The notes under the pieces: generated by a model
Told to the model about the DNA's origin: nothing
The model's input: only the letters and a program-made list of their open reading frames with translations
The model's database searches: none
From: DATJSN01 sp035504095
GTDB lineage: Bacteria > Planctomycetota > Phycisphaerae > WQYP01
NCBI GenBank assembly: GCA_035504095.1
Contig: DATJSN010000022.1
Location: 1 to 26,800, forward strand
Length of the DNA: 26,800 nucleotides
Direction of reading: 5' to 3'
In this document: positions 23,649 through 26,800 of the stretch, in pieces
Layout: each line of letters begins with the position of its first letter
Numbering within the stretch: the first letter of the stretch is position 1
Position numbers and translations under genes: made by a program

Positions 23649-26600
23649 CTATTCCTGTCCATTCGCCGGCTGGGTTGCCGGACTATACTGACCCGGGCCT
23701 GAAGAGTTTTGCGAATTCTGTCCCATTCCATTATGCGCGCCTCTTCTTCCGGCTCCGTTATTGCCGCCAGAAGTTCCGGAAGGCGCCGTTGGCGGACCGC
23801 CTGACTGATTAACGTTTTGGCCGCCAAATTGCGACTGACCGGCGCCGGTCGTGGCTGAACCACCCGGTCCCACAACGGCAACGCTTAGAGGCTCGGGTTC
23901 GGTGAAGGTTGCGGTTGGAGGCGGAATAATTCTGATTTTGAGATGGCCATGTGAATTCAATACCGCGTCAAGTCCGGTCACCGGTAATTGGTAGACGCCT
24001 GATTTTGTAATCAGCCAGCTGCCGGGGGTATCCGTCGTCGGCAATAAACCGTCAACAGCGCTCGCGGCCGCACCGGTAATGCTCAAAACCGGATAACGGG
24101 CGTTGCCCAATTTTACGGCTTCAGGTGAACTGAGCCAATTGCTGAAAGCGGGACTGAAATTCACGGTCATGGCTAATTTTGCGGATGTATCGGTTGCATG
24201 GGCCAGGGTAATGGTCGCCGGCGCGTCGAAGGAGCTGACCAATATTGTCGGTTGGGCAATGGTTCCCGTGGTATATATCACATCGGAATTGAGCACCTGT
24301 CTTTCTCCCTGCCAGACAGTGAAATAGGACGGAAAGCCTTCATTCGAACCTTCGGACGCCGGTTTAATATTGCCGGCCTGAATGGATGGAAACACCACGA
24401 TAAGCTGCGGGCCGATATTCTGAATATTCTCTGCCATCACATTGGTGGGTCCCGCGCCGGGAACGTTGAACGTCCAATAAGCTTTGAGATTACTCACATC
24501 CAGATCGTCATATCCATACATAATGCCGATGGTCTGCGTACCGTTATCGACAAAAACCACAGAAGAATTCGTGGGCGCCGCAACCGCAAGTTGAGACTCA
24601 CTGTGCTGCTCTGACGGCGGCGGTAATTCGAACCACCCCGAATCCCATTGACTGCCGATGCGATAGTTGGCCAGTTCCAGCCACAACCGGTTCACATCGC
24701 CCATGACCTTCTCCATCGCCTGGGCGTTGGATTGATCCAGGGCAAAACCATTGGAAGCACTGCCGGCGGCGTTGCCGGAATTCTCCGCGACAAACGAATT
24801 CAGAAAACCGGTGTAATCGCCGTTCCAGGCGCACGTCGCCGCATTATAGAGATTGGTCTGACTTTGATTGTCATCTTCCGATTTGCCCATGCCGCTGATG
24901 ATCTGCTGGTACAAATCGCCAAAATGCTGATAGAGAACGCTTTTCTCATCGCCGGGTGAGACCGGCGGTTGGGCGGCGTTGCCCGTGGCGGTGTTGACGA
25001 ACGTTGAATACGCGCCGAAATAAACTCTTGCCGGCGGCGCCATGATTTCATCGTTCGGCACCAGAACCAAAAAAGAAATGTTATGCGTCTGGGCCACCAG
25101 GGCATAATCGGCGCCCTGCTCGGCGGCGGATTGGATGTTGCCCGAGCCGTTGGTTTCTCCAATCAGCCGGGCTCCGATGCGCACCCGCAGGGAATTGTCG
25201 CTGAGACGCGCCACGGAAAACAAACTGTTGTAATCGCGGGCGAACATGCTGTTGATCCGTCCCTGCTGACTCTGTAAATCAATTCCTCCGCCGGCGGTGG
25301 GAAAGGAAGCCGAAAGAGCCAACGCCAGGTTCTGCAGGTATTGCGCCTGGCTGGAGGCCAGATCCGCTTCCAGTTCATCAGTGACCAGAAGTGGAATAAT
25401 GATCGGCGTTTTTAAATGCGGCAGTTTCTCCGCCTGGCTTTTAAGTTCAGTGATAAATTCCCTGATTTCCGCGTCCATGTCAGCGAGATTCCGCTCCAGC
25501 GAAGGGTTGTCCTGCGAATCGGCCACCATTTTTTGAATCCCACGGTCCGGATTGGAGTCCAGATCGGTCAGAGCGGCGATGGCGTCGCGCGTCGCCTGCG
25601 GCAAATTGGTCTGGCTTTGGGTGTTATATTCCTCGACGATTTTGTCGAGCTGTTCTTTCAAGGGATCATCCGGCAATGCCGCGTTCTGCACGGCGGATGA
25701 GCCGGAGGAAGCCTGCTGACTCGTCGAAATGGCGCCGCCGGCCGCACTGGACCTGACTTCCGGCGATACCGGATTTACCGAAGCGGGTGGAGTGGATATT
25801 TTCAATTGCTCCTGGAGATTCACCGGGGTGGTAATTTCTCCCCCGATAGGCTGGGAAAATGGATCCAGAAAAAGTGAAATGTCTACATACGTATCATAAG
25901 AAGCATCCCTCAGCCGCGGCATGCACGATACCTGCATCTGCACCACATACGCGGTATATCCGTTGGGAATCGCGGCGTCTTCAACGTAGCGATTGATCAG
26001 TTTGACTTCCTGATACAAAGCGGTGGCTGCAAGATATTGCAGGTAAGGGTCGGTCTGAAGACCGGAACTGGTTAATGTGCCGGGATTCGATGCGTATGGA
26101 TACACCGGCAGATAAGGTTGTGTCGTGCTGTTTTTTCCTCGACCGTAACCTCGCCCCGAGCCGTAGCCCCCCTGCCCGCGACCGCTTTGACCATTGTTTG
26201 CCCGCCCATATCCACCCTGACCATAACCACCTTGAGCGTAGCCTCCCTGTCCGTAACCACCCTGTCCGGATCCGCGTGAGCGATTGTAGCCACCATTGGA
26301 AAAACCGCCGGAATATCCGCCGGAAGTTCGATTGTTCCCATATCCACTGTTGGCCCGGGTACTTTGCATTGCACCGTCACCCGAATTGTGCATTTGTCCG
26401 CCACCCGGTCCGAACTGCGCCTGCAGCGCCGCTGTGAAAGAATCCTGAAGCGATTGTTGAAGCTGGGCTGTATTGGGAACAGCCTGGCTGAAAGCTTCGT
26501 CGGGACTAATGTCGTAATTCGGTTGCAATTCGTTTTTGTAATCGTCCCACTGCGTGACGGAAAGAACCGCCACGTGAGTTGAACCGATCTGATCGAAGGT

Positions 26601-26693
26601 GGGCGCGGGCGGCGTGGACGCAAACTCAGTACAACCGCCGATTAATACTGATGCGATGGATAGTGAGAGCAGCGCTCGTTTCTTCAACTTCAT
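23649..26693 (-). CDS. Large lipoprotein with glycine/tyrosine-rich region
   Basis: I do not recognise a family for this 1014-residue protein. The N-terminus MKLKKRALLSLSIASVLIGG with Cys21 is a lipoprotein signal peptide with an acceptable lipobox (LIGGC). ATG 26693 is preferred to a TTG five codons upstream because it starts the signal. Residues about 116 to 188 are almost only Gly, Tyr, Gln, Asn, Arg and Ser, with GQGGY units. A long unknown body follows, with a helical, charged stretch around the QLDKIVEEYNTQSQT segment and beta-rich parts such as LYLGRTEA-like runs absent; the later half has VVFVDNGTQTIGIMYGYDDLDV. A second disordered Gly/Asn/Pro-rich tail closes it. It is probably surface or periplasm-exposed and pairs with the Sel1 protein downstream. 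Confidence 0.85.
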   Translation of the reverse strand: MKLKKRALLSLSIASVLIGGCTEFASTPPAPTFDQIGSTHVAVLSVTQWDDYKNELQPNYDISPDEAFSQAVPNTAQLQQSLQDSFTAALQAQFGPGGGQMHNSGDGAMQSTRANSGYGNNRTSGGYSGGFSNGGYNRSRGSGQGGYGQGGYAQGGYGQGGYGRANNGQSGRGQGGYGSGRGYGRGKNSTTQPYLPVYPYASNPGTLTSSGLQTDPYLQYLAATALYQEVKLINRYVEDAAIPNGYTAYVVQMQVSCMPRLRDASYDTYVDISLFLDPFSQPIGGEITTPVNLQEQLKISTPPASVNPVSPEVRSSAAGGAISTSQQASSGSSAVQNAALPDDPLKEQLDKIVEEYNTQSQTNLPQATRDAIAALTDLDSNPDRGIQKMVADSQDNPSLERNLADMDAEIREFITELKSQAEKLPHLKTPIIIPLLVTDELEADLASSQAQYLQNLALALSASFPTAGGGIDLQSQQGRINSMFARDYNSLFSVARLSDNSLRVRIGARLIGETNGSGNIQSAAEQGADYALVAQTHNISFLVLVPNDEIMAPPARVYFGAYSTFVNTATGNAAQPPVSPGDEKSVLYQHFGDLYQQIISGMGKSEDDNQSQTNLYNAATCAWNGDYTGFLNSFVAENSGNAAGSASNGFALDQSNAQAMEKVMGDVNRLWLELANYRIGSQWDSGWFELPPPSEQHSESQLAVAAPTNSSVVFVDNGTQTIGIMYGYDDLDVSNLKAYWTFNVPGAGPTNVMAENIQNIGPQLIVVFPSIQAGNIKPASEGSNEGFPSYFTVWQGERQVLNSDVIYTTGTIAQPTILVSSFDAPATITLAHATDTSAKLAMTVNFSPAFSNWLSSPEAVKLGNARYPVLSITGAAASAVDGLLPTTDTPGSWLITKSGVYQLPVTGLDAVLNSHGHLKIRIIPPPTATFTEPEPLSVAVVGPGGSATTGAGQSQFGGQNVNQSGGPPTAPSGTSGGNNGAGRRGAHNGMGQNSQNSSGPGQYSPATQPANGQE
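26130..26348 (-). repeat. Glycine/tyrosine-rich coding repeat
   Basis: The stretch coding residues about 116 to 188 of the lipoprotein is a degenerate tandem of 15-base units for GQGGY, clearest at 26200-26270. Such regions commonly vary in length by slippage and encode flexible or self-associating segments. Confidence 0.8.
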
Positions 26694-26800
26694 GACCTGT
26701 CCCGGCAAATGCCCCTGGCCTATCAGCGTCTGTAAATATGCGAAGCAAAAAAATGTTATCGGTGCATTGATTTATTTGCAATGTCTGCAGCGACGTGCCA

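Noticed and set aside
26694..26800. A promoter for the lipoprotein operon
   Set aside because: TTGCAA and GATAAC occur on the minus strand but are only 15 bases apart and both boxes are weak; nothing convincing is visible before the window ends.

Overview
All supported genes lie on the minus strand, so transcription runs from high to low coordinates. The base composition is moderate (GC a little above half). The MurE motif type, the palindromic intergenic repeats, the Sel1 and glycine-rich envelope proteins and the cluster layout suggest a diderm bacterium of the Planctomycetota (Phycisphaerae-like) or a related PVC lineage. This placement is an inference; the window holds no rRNA or other phylogenetic marker.

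Region A (26.7 to 21.6 kb): a large lipoprotein with a glycine/tyrosine-rich stretch is followed 18 bases later by a Sel1-repeat protein, probably an exported pair of unknown function. After them comes an unlisted 54-residue membrane peptide in an AT-rich gap.

Region B (21.6 to 16.6 kb): a sigma70-like promoter, a SAM-I (S-box) riboswitch and an intrinsic terminator precede a tightly spaced set. It encodes a threonine-synthase-like PLP enzyme, a MoaD/ThiS-like carrier ending in Gly-Gly, a NIL-domain protein, a MoeB/ThiF-like E1 enzyme, a DinB-fold protein and a cysteine-desulfurase-family protein. SAM control together with a carrier, E1, desulfurase and PLP enzyme suggests a protein-thiocarboxylate route to homocysteine/methionine. 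This is the most interesting part of the window.

Region C (16.5 to 13.9 kb): an uncharacterised proline-rich protein, chorismate synthase (aroC) and an uncharacterised membrane-anchored protein.

Region D (13.9 kb to the left edge): a division and cell wall (dcw) cluster in near-canonical order: ftsL-like, ftsI, murE, murF, mraY, ftsW, murG, murC, murB, ddl, ftsQ (cut by the window edge). These genes make the UDP-MurNAc-pentapeptide precursor and lipids I and II and build septal peptidoglycan. mraZ and rsmH are absent upstream. murD is missing from its usual place between mraY and ftsW, where a 559-base palindrome-rich gap sits instead. A second palindrome-rich gap separates ddl from ftsQ.
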